A stretch of DNA of 64,000 bases from Candidatus Altimarinota bacterium (GCA_029233985.1 JARGOK010000002.1:543409-607408), one strand, 5' to 3'; counted from the first letter of the stretch, positions 47,401 through 53,692 are shown. Translations and numbers: made by a program. Notes: generated by a model from the sequence alone, not told the origin.

Positions 47401-49150
47401 ACTCAACTATCAAGCCAATAAAACTGACGAGAAACTAATTGAGATTACCGCAAGAGATATGGAAGGTTTTGAAACAACCTGGAGTTTTATTCTCAACATT
47501 ATTGGAAAAAACAAAACATGTAGTGGTGTTACTGTGCCTCCTCCAAACCCTTTCACAAGCAATCAATCTCCTACTCTTGACACTCGCATCACAAATAATG
47601 AACATTACTGTATCAATAAAGGACAGAGCGAACCTGTAGAACTCATGAAAGTCTTCAATGATGAAGATGGAGATGTTTTAGAGTACTCAATCTCAAGGTC
47701 AGGAGGAAGTATTGCTAGCGTTGAGATCAAAAATGGAAATAATGAAATGGAGCATGTTCTGGAATACACAGGACGCAAAAAAGGAACAAAAAAAATTGAA
47801 ATACGTGCAAAAGATTTCTCTGGTCAGTCTGTAGTCTGGAAGTTCAAACTGACGGTGCTTGGAGTCAGGCAGGATTGTAGATTTCCAAATGCTCCATTCA
47901 TTCCAGATGATGTTGACCTCAGCACCCTAACACCTATTGATGTAACAAATTGGCCAGCTTATTTTGCTGAAATGACAAGTAATATCAGCATTGCTAACAC
48001 AAAATTGAACACATCTCGACAAAATAGAAATACCGCCGCTAGCCTAATTGATACTGCCAAAACACAAATTTCACAAGCAGAGGCGATGTCCAATAATACC
48101 AATAAAATCCTACAAGCAGAAACTGAACTCCAGTCTGCACAAACGAGGCTCAATCTAATCCAAGGGTCTTTCATCAGTGGTCAATCACGAGTTTCCACAT
48201 CTCAATCGACTTACAACAGTGCTCAACAAAGATACAGAGCCGCAAAATCTGCTTACCAAAGCCTTGATCGTCAACGAGCTTCCGCTAAAAAACATTATAA
48301 TAAGGTTTCCAGTGACACAAGCTCCGCAAAACGCTTACACGACAACACTCCACGACGTCCTAAAGCACGAAAAACACGACGCTACAATGCTTGGCAAGCT
48401 GTAAAAGCACAGAAGTCTCCTGCTTACAATACTTGGCAAAGCCTGAAATCACGCGCTCGAACTGCAGAAATCACCAAAAATCAGCTAAAAGGGCCTCGTG
48501 ATAGTGCTGAAAGAACTTTAAACAGAGCAAATAAAGATTTCAGAGATATTCAAACTCGATACAACAATCGCCAAAACAAAGTCCTTGAAGCTCAGAGAAA
48601 TTTCGATAGAGCCAAGCAAAAAGACATCGAAAAAACGGCAAAACTGACCAAAAGTCGCTCTGATCTAAATCAAGCCAAACGACTCTTAATGACGTCCACA
48701 CTCCACTACAATCAAGCAAGAGAGTACTTAATCACTGCTAAATCACAATTGGACACACTTGATACAAATAAAAAAGTATCAAAAAACCAACGCAATAATG
48801 CTCGATCAAGCTATACTGACACAAAAAGAAAACGAGATACTATAGCTGTAAAAAATAACGAACAAGATACTCGCCTGAGCAATACTGCAAAAAGACTAGA
48901 AAACTTTGGTTACTTTCTTTCAACGATCAAGTTTTCATCACAGGCTCAAAAAATTGAAATAATAAATCAACCAAAAACAGCACTACCCCCAGAAGCACAG
49001 CCTCAAATTCCAAAAGAAGTATATCCGACTTTTAACACTCCCCCTGCTTACAATCCAACTATCACTCCAATCGGCCCATTCTCTATTCAGAACTCTCATC
49101 AGAATAATTTGCGTTTGCAAACTCGGATCATCTCATTCTTAAAACCATAA
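35468..49150 (+). CDS. Giant secreted multidomain protein (RTX, lipase-like, tandem PHP domains)
   Basis: From ATG 35468 (an in-frame upstream start at 35417 is less likely) the protein has 4560 residues and a signal peptide (MRILTALFCSISIIISS... ending in AQA). In order: an N-terminal beta domain (about nt 35600-36300); cadherin-like domains; a second copy of the N-terminal domain (37260-37960); four Ig-like repeats of 111-112 residues (37990-39310); a TGTTD/SGTTD stalk (39320-40021); another cadherin-like domain; RTX nonapeptides (GDGDDVVLG, GKGDDKSYG; 40957-41170); a lipase-like alpha/beta hydrolase with LVCHSNGGTVCQHV (Ser codon 41864); two homologous coiled coils (42960-44330); two PHP-type metallohydrolase domains (44460-45760, 45800-47180); two cadherin-like domains; and a coiled-coil tail. 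No SLH or sortase anchor is seen. I infer an extracellular, calcium-stabilised protein acting on lipids and phosphoesters, perhaps of other cells. The gene is divergent from the TrmB-like regulator. Confidence 0.9.
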   Translation: MNTKTLMRILTALFCSISIIISSQSPSISIPVAQAADFSVPLSGNINLNNTQNLAQISFGTGDFAFQSSWSRADNLSIHGYNIEKGIGIAKNLQTSIQVTNASIFLDATNSVIAREGDFVILKNNQDYYALLQIREIKAVTHFDTQNTLNFNYLIQTNGTDDFSKLLSSSLNNSRISVPSSGNGSIYTTGGSGIRFDWIDPPNGNYFLKVLNGAQELFFGEHSFQSAEIDFDRFSLQGTETLRARFSLFSPNGQLISDLPFFTIPLSSSPVLLKTLEQSVIVNHNPVLLASPQNQTIKKDETLILNTLSQFFSDADGDNLSYIATSNPSGIVSHQISTNDLILTSVTEGSTTVTITAIDPGNLSISSSFTVNVTPPIDTTPPEIINFSLEKAEIDVRNDPQGLVNFSITLRDPSGPNSGIVILNSPSGLQSRIGGIVPQFSSILLNGDVLFQGTIAINQTPEAGEWTITTIRILDNESNELNLTTPEEIRDQIGSVPSINVIANLSPEIISSPNNQTIGLGSDFEINDLSQFFSDPNNDTLTFTATAENQAIVSTSIENNTLTISGLLEGSTNVNITATDPAGETATVSFSTTVISIPVISGYNIVDHSIQNGTQTIGSGPMLFTVSWISRDSYNISAKNENTNIGITRLGRSPNPADPFTVVSTQFTDVDILAPPGISTVTGGDGDFIILKNSNGYYALLQITSIASTVDNRDPVNRVGYNYLIQTNKTADFSTISSPVLTTQRVRFPDSLQLKTYTISASGLRFNFDPSDSLKLFNNNQELSLGVPNVNALELNYRHFNLSGNEMLSGIFNQIPFTIDLSQINLMPLLRKTSSPIISPAFISISGATGTNDIFKSGDSITISWDNSINGDNNGDQVSQVTADLSMIGGEDMAIMTNNGSGLFSHTLAIPDGLFVENINAQITATDNDGNSTTTLDTSNISIDSRGPTLTDDAITLTGGSGVNGAFILNDTITVNWDNSPSGNNNSNISTAIVDMSVFGGNTTENMTQDENGIFSFSLPAPPNRDEENLNVTLIAIDNIGNKTIVSDTSNASVDTIAPILTDEAITLSGASGTNNIFIMGDTLTYTWDDSQSGDGNGEEVSLVTIDLSAYGGSTSVQMNDLNDRKFSSSFQVTDGIEMENLNARITITDNAGNSVEITDTSNAIIDTKAPQVSDEAISISGATGEAGEYVSGDILLATWDDSVNGDNNGVEVVSIKTDLSQFGGATDVEMTNNGSRVFSASLALADNIQAPNQNISITAIDDAGNTTTVFDSSNAVLNTTASETGTTDTGTTGTGTTDSGTTDTGTTDTGTTDTGTTGTGTTDSGTTDTGTTDSGTTDTGTSGTGTTDTGTTDSGTTDTGTTDSGTSGTGTTDTGTTDSGTTDTGTTDTGTTDSGTTDTGTTDSGTSGTGTTDTGTTDSGTTDTGTTDTGTTDSGTSGTGTTDTGTTDTDTTGTGTTDSGTSDTGTTGTGTTDTGTTDSGTTDSGTTDTGTTGTGTTDSGTSGTGTSDTGTTGTGTTEPETPPAPASSSGASSSRLSSTKIKANPRRKPNQAPSITNPLPDVSLSTQNAEMTINLVSANGPVFTDPENNPMTYRVSDFNSTIISASITDSSITLKPLRSGLSTITVSASDGLYTTGEQFNVMVTESDIKNLSISQGTNQEGPVQLLILNPKAVTTEDNNITQETNEEKEEESFENEKPVMLIGSDIFRLAPRGSVIAQQNSSFRRNPSTPLYQANVSFNEPIQLGANVDVFLEDIQNDVVVIDFDLGEFVGAVLDLFGFGGDDKDEGDYEDADGKTYNKFEPQNRKGTAKKDIINTGIRADSVRSFSGPDIVVSRAGDDFVLLGGGDDKADLGKGDDIARAGDGDDVVLGKDGRDLISPGKGDDKSYGGRGHDRYQMNRGWGKDEVADASLTGTMSFPGSSLKELSFSRDGNNLIIKNSPLKLSSAGVISEDNELVFMEYFNEHDRLGRGGWVFETDDAKLNGAHITGATHQEVNEVLQNMYKDRTKAPFGYKTVKNFKDTKSGGAYSIYRSERVATDFVTKDFDAASGKATERISGVVNTDRSAIVSVPGTDLSFNPFKLQDGFPIVSGKDLASAITGGKSQFDAYGQQIINDANQLFKDGVESLTLVCHSNGGTVCQHVANELGRLHPDKLIKMDIFNSPGVQHAIEGYDPQNFENIDTHIYAFEQDLVSRLGQYADVDKFTLLDYNTLPSSNGLAGKIPFYSSHITESYTEAHNTFGDFGVSEVGETADANLLGHQAPIEYNAIYESVGHQFLYLLELEKIASFILQPTKNRSLASQSIADIKVNGLEILRVSFDEVLHSQVARDSFFREVVSQSKGNSISRKDRERRTRRLRNFMTRELKRGGFTKIEQDLTRIEKEIRSLEVKFRQEKILNKDQIAERNILIDLGTLSLTVGRNMNARLQQLDRLGLEGTEEKTLLANFIQTIGMQSFIDNPEVVKDVLFTENGSELIDESALEEVPEEPELPDSQKEVSKKDINDLIAAANQKKRDFEGAIKTAKNAIKIAKGNLKKPKNAVKKVRDRLKKPLSRLKTALKALYKADSSVFLAQKKVAKIQEKVNSISSSKPGQKQKAEKILEKVQIELTNSQIKTNNKAQIVTDRESPVKDLENELIDVQEKQRPFDIALGQARFDKRSASTRLDDIGEKLKRLRQLLNRVNNKKVVIRADLPKIEEDPVVAEFDEADFEIEDEDEEIVRFLEMKELVIESNEKIRAFKDTLKIAEGKLDDEEKKLDVPEKKLNSIVKRFRKPGEKFTKALRKLNNADFNLAVALGKEISFSTQLQALENRLENVKKKATQKKIEVAIKKLKNKISKVGDQVSSAQDAVKKAEEELKPFQDRIQGLRDEFDIAREKLLEVQILVQAQLFKVFKEEIRLKDMLEKKKILQKLQKRGKSGFRIYPDDLPDLEEDPVASFEEEETTENEAELNSEDEELVSEGSSRLFFRALDLNAITMNNDVPPLIDLSSVTCNYPLSEKIGHHIPSDFHIHALSHYGTEKDADRIELENEHELEYITRKKFAGGFPCETYHHFSEHLGADIWDKGKNKLKGVSKKQSRKNLQTLVNSFRADGEDLRYNSFFDYGWEYTPAGSTNHIIVIKPEDAEEPSGRGDLYKKVNDSDLFMVLPHPFGSDAPVRFGKRDSVSDFEDFMDKGYRANSADFDTSLLAGIEFPTRFQRNGSSVRERTIAKTERFYQALLALEYNVIPMLNGDRHSADNADIGNYPLTIMGPEDAAGTKASKEGHTTLISGSIGNDAFQGALGTRSGYASFTPRFFVSTLADDDKNKPMGSEINFHDTKNMDFYLYTRAAQNGAIAAPNANELKICAVHGSYNETRKNQNISKWVEYSELIDLKSSSGNGFLKLSFDLSQQDNLKAQKIRESSFMYFKVIDSNADCASAKKTETHVITAAYRNSKPGLQLRLGLNDKLHVAGDGHIHIFGHPKKNNFVDKIRGKKGGSHDVYLKTITELKNKAGFTCTYHHSTDHVNKRENHQLAKGNPSSLFLDGHLKRLKDQIDIYNVETAPRECSFFSIGWEAGIGTNLGNHKERAHTLVYFADDHDVILRHRTNENKNMSRSFLFNEIKNASKKCGDGNLCNDSISDALLAVAHPERKKTEINSKKAIAQYMKDQYGIDEENDELSAFIKNRFMGMELIRGGTSKRREQPASLLDNEHFFKGLLHNGFKVAPMINGDRHSTARKEITILDQTDSIIPQGHTNFLLSFDTQLRSTCGLDTSKTLSQADINECLFYQTMLKRRLYALYDRGLEVSTKSNTGDLMGSTINFKQTQSFTVALQGKELIGNNYEVYAVMGTKIFNNTPIPSSAQDIKLVRNNSSTNSQTASFSYSLPPSIKKDDIHFLYFKVVKNDTNLPQDESNKRIAAITAPYFTDFDSSESANINPAAPSISADFKEATFCIQKGQSNAFDLGNIFSDPEGKKLTYSITSGGGNKASVVLRKNRDGEMAVLNYQANKTDEKLIEITARDMEGFETTWSFILNIIGKNKTCSGVTVPPPNPFTSNQSPTLDTRITNNEHYCINKGQSEPVELMKVFNDEDGDVLEYSISRSGGSIASVEIKNGNNEMEHVLEYTGRKKGTKKIEIRAKDFSGQSVVWKFKLTVLGVRQDCRFPNAPFIPDDVDLSTLTPIDVTNWPAYFAEMTSNISIANTKLNTSRQNRNTAASLIDTAKTQISQAEAMSNNTNKILQAETELQSAQTRLNLIQGSFISGQSRVSTSQSTYNSAQQRYRAAKSAYQSLDRQRASAKKHYNKVSSDTSSAKRLHDNTPRRPKARKTRRYNAWQAVKAQKSPAYNTWQSLKSRARTAEITKNQLKGPRDSAERTLNRANKDFRDIQTRYNNRQNKVLEAQRNFDRAKQKDIEKTAKLTKSRSDLNQAKRLLMTSTLHYNQAREYLITAKSQLDTLDTNKKVSKNQRNNARSSYTDTKRKRDTIAVKNNEQDTRLSNTAKRLENFGYFLSTIKFSSQAQKIEIINQPKTALPPEAQPQIPKEVYPTFNTPPAYNPTITPIGPFSIQNSHQNNLRLQTRIISFLKP
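37990..39310 (+). repeat. Four tandem Ig-like repeats in the giant gene
   Basis: Equivalent GGTGCA/GGTGGA positions fall at 38006, 38342, 38675 and 39011, spacings of 336, 333 and 336 nt. Each unit has a SGATGTNDIF-like start, a TISWDNSINGDNNG-like segment and a DNDGNSTTTLDTSN-like end. They diverge at nucleotide level, so duplication is old. Confidence 0.85.
39320..40021 (+). repeat. 15-bp coding minisatellite (TGTTD/SGTTD stalk)
   Basis: 702 bp encode 234 residues of the pentapeptide TGTTD, alternating with SGTTD and SGTSG variants. Longer blocks beginning GGGACTAGTGG recur at 39488, 39563 and 39683, spacings of 75 and 120 bp. This indicates recent unequal expansion. The peptide is probably an extended, possibly glycosylated, stalk. 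Confidence 0.92.
42960..44330 (+). repeat. Duplicated coiled-coil module in the giant gene
   Basis: Two Lys/Glu-rich helical segments share order and landmarks: a basic start (KTAKNAIKIAKGNLKKP; FKDTLKIAEGKLDDEEK), an RLKKPLSRLKTALKALYKAD / RFRKPGEKFTKALRKLNNAD segment, and an end of DLPKIEEDPV / DLPDLEEDPV followed by acidic residues. Each is about 220 residues long. Confidence 0.75.
44460..47180 (+). repeat. Tandem PHP-type metallohydrolase modules in the giant gene
   Basis: Both copies show the ordered PHP motifs. Copy 1: DFHIHA (44477-44494), TYHHFSEH, GWEYTPAGSTNHIIVI, VLPHPFG, AGIEFPTRF and NGDRHSADN. Copy 2: DGHIHI (45812-45829), TYHHSTDH, GWEAG...HTLVYF, AVAHPERKK, GMELIRGG and NGDRHSTAR. 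These supply the His/Asp/Glu metal ligands of the superfamily. Each is followed by a matching beta domain (LCAVHGSYN-like, VYAVMGTKI), so the whole unit of about 440 residues was duplicated. Confidence 0.8.
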
Positions 49151-49482
49151 AAAAAATCATTCAAAGATCTTCTGCTTAAAAAATTCCAGCGATAACATAC
49201 ATCCCTTTTTTCTCATTCAATCAAACCTAAAGCAATATTCAAGAATCAAATCGGAAAATAAGCACAAAAACATCTGATATTTAAAGAAATAGCACACAAA
49301 AAAAACCACGCTAAAGGATGTTTTAGCTCACTATGATTAGAGCATTGTGATAAAAACAAGCAAAGACTTATAAAACCCATTAAAGATATCAACTTAAAAT
49401 TATTCATGTATGAAAAAACTATTGTAGTTCAATCAACCATTTTTTTGAACAAAAAGTGTATATAAAAATGAAGTTCTTATAT
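49151..49482. other. Intergenic region between the giant gene and the NIF3-like gene
   Basis: This 332-bp A/T-rich gap lies between two convergent genes. It holds weak inverted repeats (GCTAAA/TTTAGC near 49310-49329; GTTCAA/TTGAAC at 49427-49450) but no gene, tRNA or strong terminator that I can support. Confidence 0.5.
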
Positions 49483-50466
49483 CTACGGCATCTTCGCATC
49501 AATCATCCCACAGCCAATCACCACTTCAATTTTCTTCGATCGCAACCAATCCACCAAAGGCTGCATCCCAAGAGCATCTGAAGCCATGTGATTTGTAATA
49601 ATACTATTCAAATGATGCTTATTCGCTTCATCTCGATGCGCCTTACTCTTGTGCATGGCAATAGTCGTGCCCACCTGAGCATTCCGACTGAGGTATTTGA
49701 GGATAACAGCTGAACCATCTGTCCCGCCAGTATAGCCCTCAACAAAAACCTTCCCAGCCCAACTATCAAGTGACCCCGTCTGCACTGAAATAGGCTCTGA
49801 ATATTCCTCAGCAGCTTTCTTAAAATGTGGAATTTTTCCAAGAGCCTCAACTACATCTTTGACCTTCCGAGGCTTCAGCTTTTGAACAATTTTTGAAACC
49901 ACTTGATAAGCCACATTATCCGCAATCGTATGCGCACAAAAAAATGGAATATCGAGGAGTTGAGCAGCACTCTTTGCTCGGTGCAAATTATCACTATGAA
50001 CACTCTTCGTCACATCACCTATTCGGTCTTTGAGAGAACCTGAAGTCAGATTTGGAGGGATTCCCGCTTCTTTCATCGTCGCCACTTGAATATCTTCCAT
50101 CACACCAGCCAATCCTTCAAGAGCATGACTCTCTGGATGGTGAGCTAAGGCCAAATCAATAGGCTTTTTTCCTTCTCGTTCACGCTTTCCATTCAAAGCA
50201 CTAATCAAAGCCAATTCTTGAGTCTCTACATCAATCCCCACGTAGACTACCTCCACCTGACGCTTTAGATCACCATAGATCACTCGCGTATCATCATACG
50301 GATTCCAACCCCAATCAGCATGTAGTTTTTTCTGTGCTTCATTCATTTTTTTTAGCTTCTCTTTTTTTTCCTTCATATACGCAGCCAAATCTTCTTTCGT
50401 ACGAGGATCATTCTTCATTCCAATCTCTACTGCCTTTTTGTAAATATCTCCTAATGTAACTGCCAT
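49483..50466 (-). CDS. NIF3-like dinuclear metal-centre protein
   Basis: This 327-residue cytosolic protein has two NIF3-type metal-site segments: LALAHHPESHAL in the first half and HHLNSIITNHMASDALGMQPLVDWL near the C-terminus, like the family's HHP and H...E/D signatures. The middle is diverged. NIF3/YbgI proteins bind two metal ions and form hexamers; the substrate is unknown, with GTP cyclohydrolase FolE2-like activity suggested for some. A Lys-rich segment (YMKEKKEKLKKMNEAQKK) follows the N-terminus. The start is ATG 50466 and the stop is TAG. It is divergent from the aminopeptidase gene. Confidence 0.65.
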   Translation of the reverse strand: MAVTLGDIYKKAVEIGMKNDPRTKEDLAAYMKEKKEKLKKMNEAQKKLHADWGWNPYDDTRVIYGDLKRQVEVVYVGIDVETQELALISALNGKREREGKKPIDLALAHHPESHALEGLAGVMEDIQVATMKEAGIPPNLTSGSLKDRIGDVTKSVHSDNLHRAKSAAQLLDIPFFCAHTIADNVAYQVVSKIVQKLKPRKVKDVVEALGKIPHFKKAAEEYSEPISVQTGSLDSWAGKVFVEGYTGGTDGSAVILKYLSRNAQVGTTIAMHKSKAHRDEANKHHLNSIITNHMASDALGMQPLVDWLRSKKIEVVIGCGMIDAKMP

Positions 50467-50611
50467 AACAAATAATCAAAAAATACATTCAAGGAAATCC
50501 TATCATAAATCAGCAAGTTCCAACCACCTGATTACCCATGACATTCACTTCAAAATCCCCTACTATAAAGCTCGAATTACTCCATTTCAGCTATTCCTTT
50601 TACGTTTTCCC

Positions 50612-52078
50612 ATGACCATCAAATTCTCTACCAAAGCAGACCCGATCAAACCCACTGTCGTCGCTCTCTTTGAGAAAGACCAAGCCGACAAAGCACTCCA
50701 TGGAAAAACCCTCCACGACTTTATTAATACAAGCATCAAACACAAAACTTTTAACCAAGAAGCCAGCAAAGTCTGCTCGACTCATCGTGTAGAAAAAACC
50801 CGTATTCAAAAAATTCTTTTAACAGGTTTTGGGAAAGAGAAAGACTGGTCAGAAAAAAATGCTAGAGATATGGCTGCAGGGATCATAAAAGCCGCCAAAG
50901 GAATGGAAGCCTCTGATATCCACATCATCCTCCCTCACCAATCCCTCGGAGAACTCCAAGCCCTCACAGAAGGACTCATATTAGGAAACTATGACCCCGC
51001 TCTACATAAGACAGGAAAAGACCAAGAGAAAAAAGACAAGAACAAAATAAAAACCATCACACTCATCACCAATCGCTGGGGCAAAGACCACAAAGCAATG
51101 GTCGAAAAAGGACAACACATCGCGATGATGGTGAATTACACACGGAATCTGGTCAACGCTCCTCCAAATATGCTCGATATCGATGCGTTTGTAGCTGAAG
51201 CAAAATCAATTGCTAAAGAAAACAAATATACCTTCACCGATATTGATAAAAAGAAACTCGAAAAAATGAAAATGGGAGGAATACTAGCTGTAAACCAAGG
51301 GTCAACACACCCAGCTCATATGCTTATCCTCGAGCATAAAGGTGCCGATGAAGACCCTATTGTCCTTATTGGGAAAGGGATCATCTTCGATAGTGGTGGG
51401 GTAAATCTCAAACCTTCAGGATCTATGCACGAGATGCACTTAGACATGGCCGGAGCTGCAACTGTTCTCGGAATATTTCAACTGCTCAAAAAACTCAATA
51501 TTAAACGACACGTCATCGGAATCACTCCTGTAACCGACAATGCGATCGATGCGAAGTCTTACCGACCTTCCGAAGTCATCACGACATATAGTGGAAAAAC
51601 TGTTGAGATCAAAAACACCGATGCCGAAGGCCGTATGATACTCTGTGACGCTCTTCATTACGCTTCGACAGATCTCAAACCTCAATACATTATCGATATG
51701 GCTACCCTCACTGGAGCTTGTATGGTCGCACTTGGATACCGAAACGCAGGTCTCTTTGGAAACAACGAAGAGTTGATCAAAAAAATTGAACAATCAGCAA
51801 AAAATACCGACGAACCTCTTTGTCATTTACCGATCACAGACGTCGATGAAAAAGCTATGAAAGGAAAAGTGGCCGATCTCGCAAACCTCTCCAACACGCA
51901 CAATTATGCCGGCTCATCTCGTGCAGCAGCGTTCTTAAAAAACTTTGTGAACGACTCCAAATGGGCTCATATAGATCTCGCTGGGCCGGCTTTCACCAAA
52001 GACCCTAAGCCTTATGAAGTGTCCATGGGAAGTGGATATGGAGTCCGTCTCATCATCGATTTTTTAGAAAACCTCTAA
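50612..52078 (+). CDS. pepA: Leucyl aminopeptidase (M17 family)
   Basis: The 488 residues match the M17 family in length and layout. The catalytic domain has LIGKGIIFDSGGVNLKP (metal-binding Lys and Asp), MHEMHLDMAGAA and the signature NTDAEGRMI (about 335-343), which supplies Asp and Glu ligands of the two-metal centre. The N-terminal domain has the usual GIIKAAKG and LVNAPPNMLD segments. The enzyme removes N-terminal residues from peptides in the cytosol, aiding amino acid recycling. The stop codons of this gene and the minus-strand gene after it overlap (TAA/TAG at 52075-52078). Confidence 0.94.
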   Translation: MTIKFSTKADPIKPTVVALFEKDQADKALHGKTLHDFINTSIKHKTFNQEASKVCSTHRVEKTRIQKILLTGFGKEKDWSEKNARDMAAGIIKAAKGMEASDIHIILPHQSLGELQALTEGLILGNYDPALHKTGKDQEKKDKNKIKTITLITNRWGKDHKAMVEKGQHIAMMVNYTRNLVNAPPNMLDIDAFVAEAKSIAKENKYTFTDIDKKKLEKMKMGGILAVNQGSTHPAHMLILEHKGADEDPIVLIGKGIIFDSGGVNLKPSGSMHEMHLDMAGAATVLGIFQLLKKLNIKRHVIGITPVTDNAIDAKSYRPSEVITTYSGKTVEIKNTDAEGRMILCDALHYASTDLKPQYIIDMATLTGACMVALGYRNAGLFGNNEELIKKIEQSAKNTDEPLCHLPITDVDEKAMKGKVADLANLSNTHNYAGSSRAAAFLKNFVNDSKWAHIDLAGPAFTKDPKPYEVSMGSGYGVRLIIDFLENL

Positions 52079-52320
52079 AAGAGATCCTCAACATCAAAAC
52101 TTACCAAAAGAGTCTGTTGAAAGGCTCTTTTGTAATGTTCTTCCAAGCTACCAATCTGCATTTTAATTTTGGACATATCAACTGTTCGAATCTGAAGCAT
52201 ATTCAACAAACTCGCTTCCTCCAAAACTTGTCTCATCGTTTTTTTCTGAACCTTCGCCTCATACTGAATAAAAGCATAGAGGTCAGGAAGCAAGTTCGTC
52301 ATGAGCTTAACTGGTCCCAT
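52075..52320 (-). CDS. Small ribbon-helix-helix-like protein
   Basis: The likely start is ATG 52320 (81 residues) or ATG 52302; the upstream in-frame start at 52359 is less likely. The N-terminal MTNLLPDLYAFIQYEAKVQ with KKTMRQVLEEA resembles a beta-strand plus two-helix ribbon-helix-helix fold of antitoxins and small repressors. The rest is helical. No toxin is adjacent, so this may be an orphan regulator. It is convergent with pepA and shares overlapping stops with it. Assignment is tentative. Confidence 0.5.
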   Translation of the reverse strand: MGPVKLMTNLLPDLYAFIQYEAKVQKKTMRQVLEEASLLNMLQIRTVDMSKIKMQIGSLEEHYKRAFQQTLLVSFDVEDLF

Positions 52321-52374
52321 ATGATATATATAGTCGTATAGATGAATATATATCAACAAATATATGAAAAAGAA

Positions 52375-53502
52375 TCAAGCATTCAACACCTTCACGGTCT
52401 CCTCAACACAGCGGTCCCAACTAAACAAATCCACTCTCTTCTTCCCATCTCTCACCTTTTGATCTCTTAGCTGCTTGTCCATGAGCAGTTTTTTTAGACC
52501 TTCAGCAATAGAATCAACCGACATCGGATCACAATACACAGCTGCCCCACCTCCAATCTCCTCACAAGCAGATCCTATCGAGGTAAGAACAGGACATCTA
52601 GCTAAAAACGCTTCCAAAATCGGAATTCCAAACCCCTCTGCCAAGCTTGGATAAGCAAACACAGCAGCCTTCTCCATCAACACCTGCACCACCTCTCGCT
52701 CCTGATGCCCCATGACTTGTATCCTGTTTTTAAATTTTGAATTTTGAATTTTGGATTTCACAAGATCAGCATTCACTCCATCTCCACCAACAAGAACCAA
52801 CTTCAATTCATGAAATTCTTCTCCAATCACTTCAAACGCCTCCACCAATCGCAACTGATTTTTCCGCTCCTCCAACCTCCCCACACTCAAAACATAATCT
52901 CCGGAAATTTTTAGATTTTGAATTTTGACTCGCGCACTTGCTGCGGAGTTAAATTTTGAATTTCCCTCCCTATCAACTCCATTCCAAACCACCCTCACAC
53001 CCTTTTCTTTCACACCTAAAATCTCCACCACATCCCCCTTCACCGCCTCCGAAACAGCAATAAACTCAGTTCCTTTTCGAACTGCCCTTTTCAGCATCCA
53101 GCTCTGGTACCACCTCTGAAACCAACTATATGCTTGAGGAAAACGAAGCGCCTCCACTCCATGTACTGTAAGGACCGAACCCTTCGAAAAAAACAATGGC
53201 ATAGCATGAGACGGTACAAATAACTTCCCCACTGGTCTCCAAATCATCTCCCAACTCAACCACAGCAGCGTCCACAATCTCCCATGATCGATCAACCGCA
53301 CTTGAACGTTATTTAGCTTTGATTCTTCAATCAAAAACAAGCATTTTTCAAGCTGCTTGACTGTTTTCACATACAATCTCACCTCTTCATACCCCAAAGT
53401 ATCAGCCTGAGGAATCAAACGATCTAAAAGTCGATCAGTATACACCTCAACACCAGTGGGCTTCTCTGCCAAGTACCGAGAACAATCTATTCCTAAAACC
53501 AT
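52375..53502 (-). CDS. GT4-family glycosyltransferase
   Basis: This 375-residue GT-B enzyme shows group 1/GT4 features: VWNGVD, YVLSVGRLEERKNQLRLVEAF, the VGGDG segment, and the nucleotide-sugar E-x7-E motif LAEGFGIPILEAF, ending in a typical C-terminal helix. Such enzymes add sugars to envelope glycans or lipids in the cytoplasm. Two unusual insertions, NSKFNSAASARVKIQNLKIS and VKSKIQNSKFKNRIQ, sit in loops before GDYVLSVGR and after GGDGVNADL. Their DNA is an A/T-rich dispersed repeat. The stop is TGA. Confidence 0.9.
   Translation of the reverse strand: MVLGIDCSRYLAEKPTGVEVYTDRLLDRLIPQADTLGYEEVRLYVKTVKQLEKCLFLIEESKLNNVQVRLIDHGRLWTLLWLSWEMIWRPVGKLFVPSHAMPLFFSKGSVLTVHGVEALRFPQAYSWFQRWYQSWMLKRAVRKGTEFIAVSEAVKGDVVEILGVKEKGVRVVWNGVDREGNSKFNSAASARVKIQNLKISGDYVLSVGRLEERKNQLRLVEAFEVIGEEFHELKLVLVGGDGVNADLVKSKIQNSKFKNRIQVMGHQEREVVQVLMEKAAVFAYPSLAEGFGIPILEAFLARCPVLTSIGSACEEIGGGAAVYCDPMSVDSIAEGLKKLLMDKQLRDQKVRDGKKRVDLFSWDRCVEETVKVLNA
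52731..52762. repeat. AATTTTGA repeat insertion in the glycosyltransferase
   Basis: Tandem TTTTGAATTTTGAATTTTGG-like DNA encodes SKIQNSKFKN in an expected surface loop. It is the cleanest member of the in-frame repeat family. Confidence 0.65.
52906..52967. repeat. Composite repeat insertion in the glycosyltransferase
   Basis: The insertion holds TTTTAGATTTTGAATTTTGA, then TCGCGCACTTGCTGCGGAG (52929-52947), then TTAAATTTTGAATTT. The middle part recurs at 18950-18968 upstream of the GNAT gene. It encodes KFNSAASARVKIQNLK in frame. Confidence 0.7.
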
Positions 53503-53610
53503 AACAATTCTTGAAGTTAGCCCAACTATAAAGCATTATTCACACAGTTAGTAGCGTCTGAATCAAAGATTATTATGATTACAATGATGACGCAAATTTT
53601 AAGATCATAC

Positions 53611-53640
53611 TGTTCCTACAGTTCTTACCGTTCGCACCAT
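53611..53640 (+). repeat. Dispersed 5' repeat upstream of comF
   Basis: TTCCTACAGTTCTTACCG followed by TTCGCACC closely matches the repeat before rplK (11237-11268). Both are sense-oriented within about 80 nt of the start codon. Confidence 0.5.
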
Positions 53641-53692
53641 TCCAAAAATCACCATCCTCCAAACAATCATAATATGTTACCATTATTTCTCA

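Noticed and set aside
49151..49482. Weak inverted repeats as terminators of the giant gene
   Set aside because: Arms are only 6 bp with large loops and no consistent T-run.
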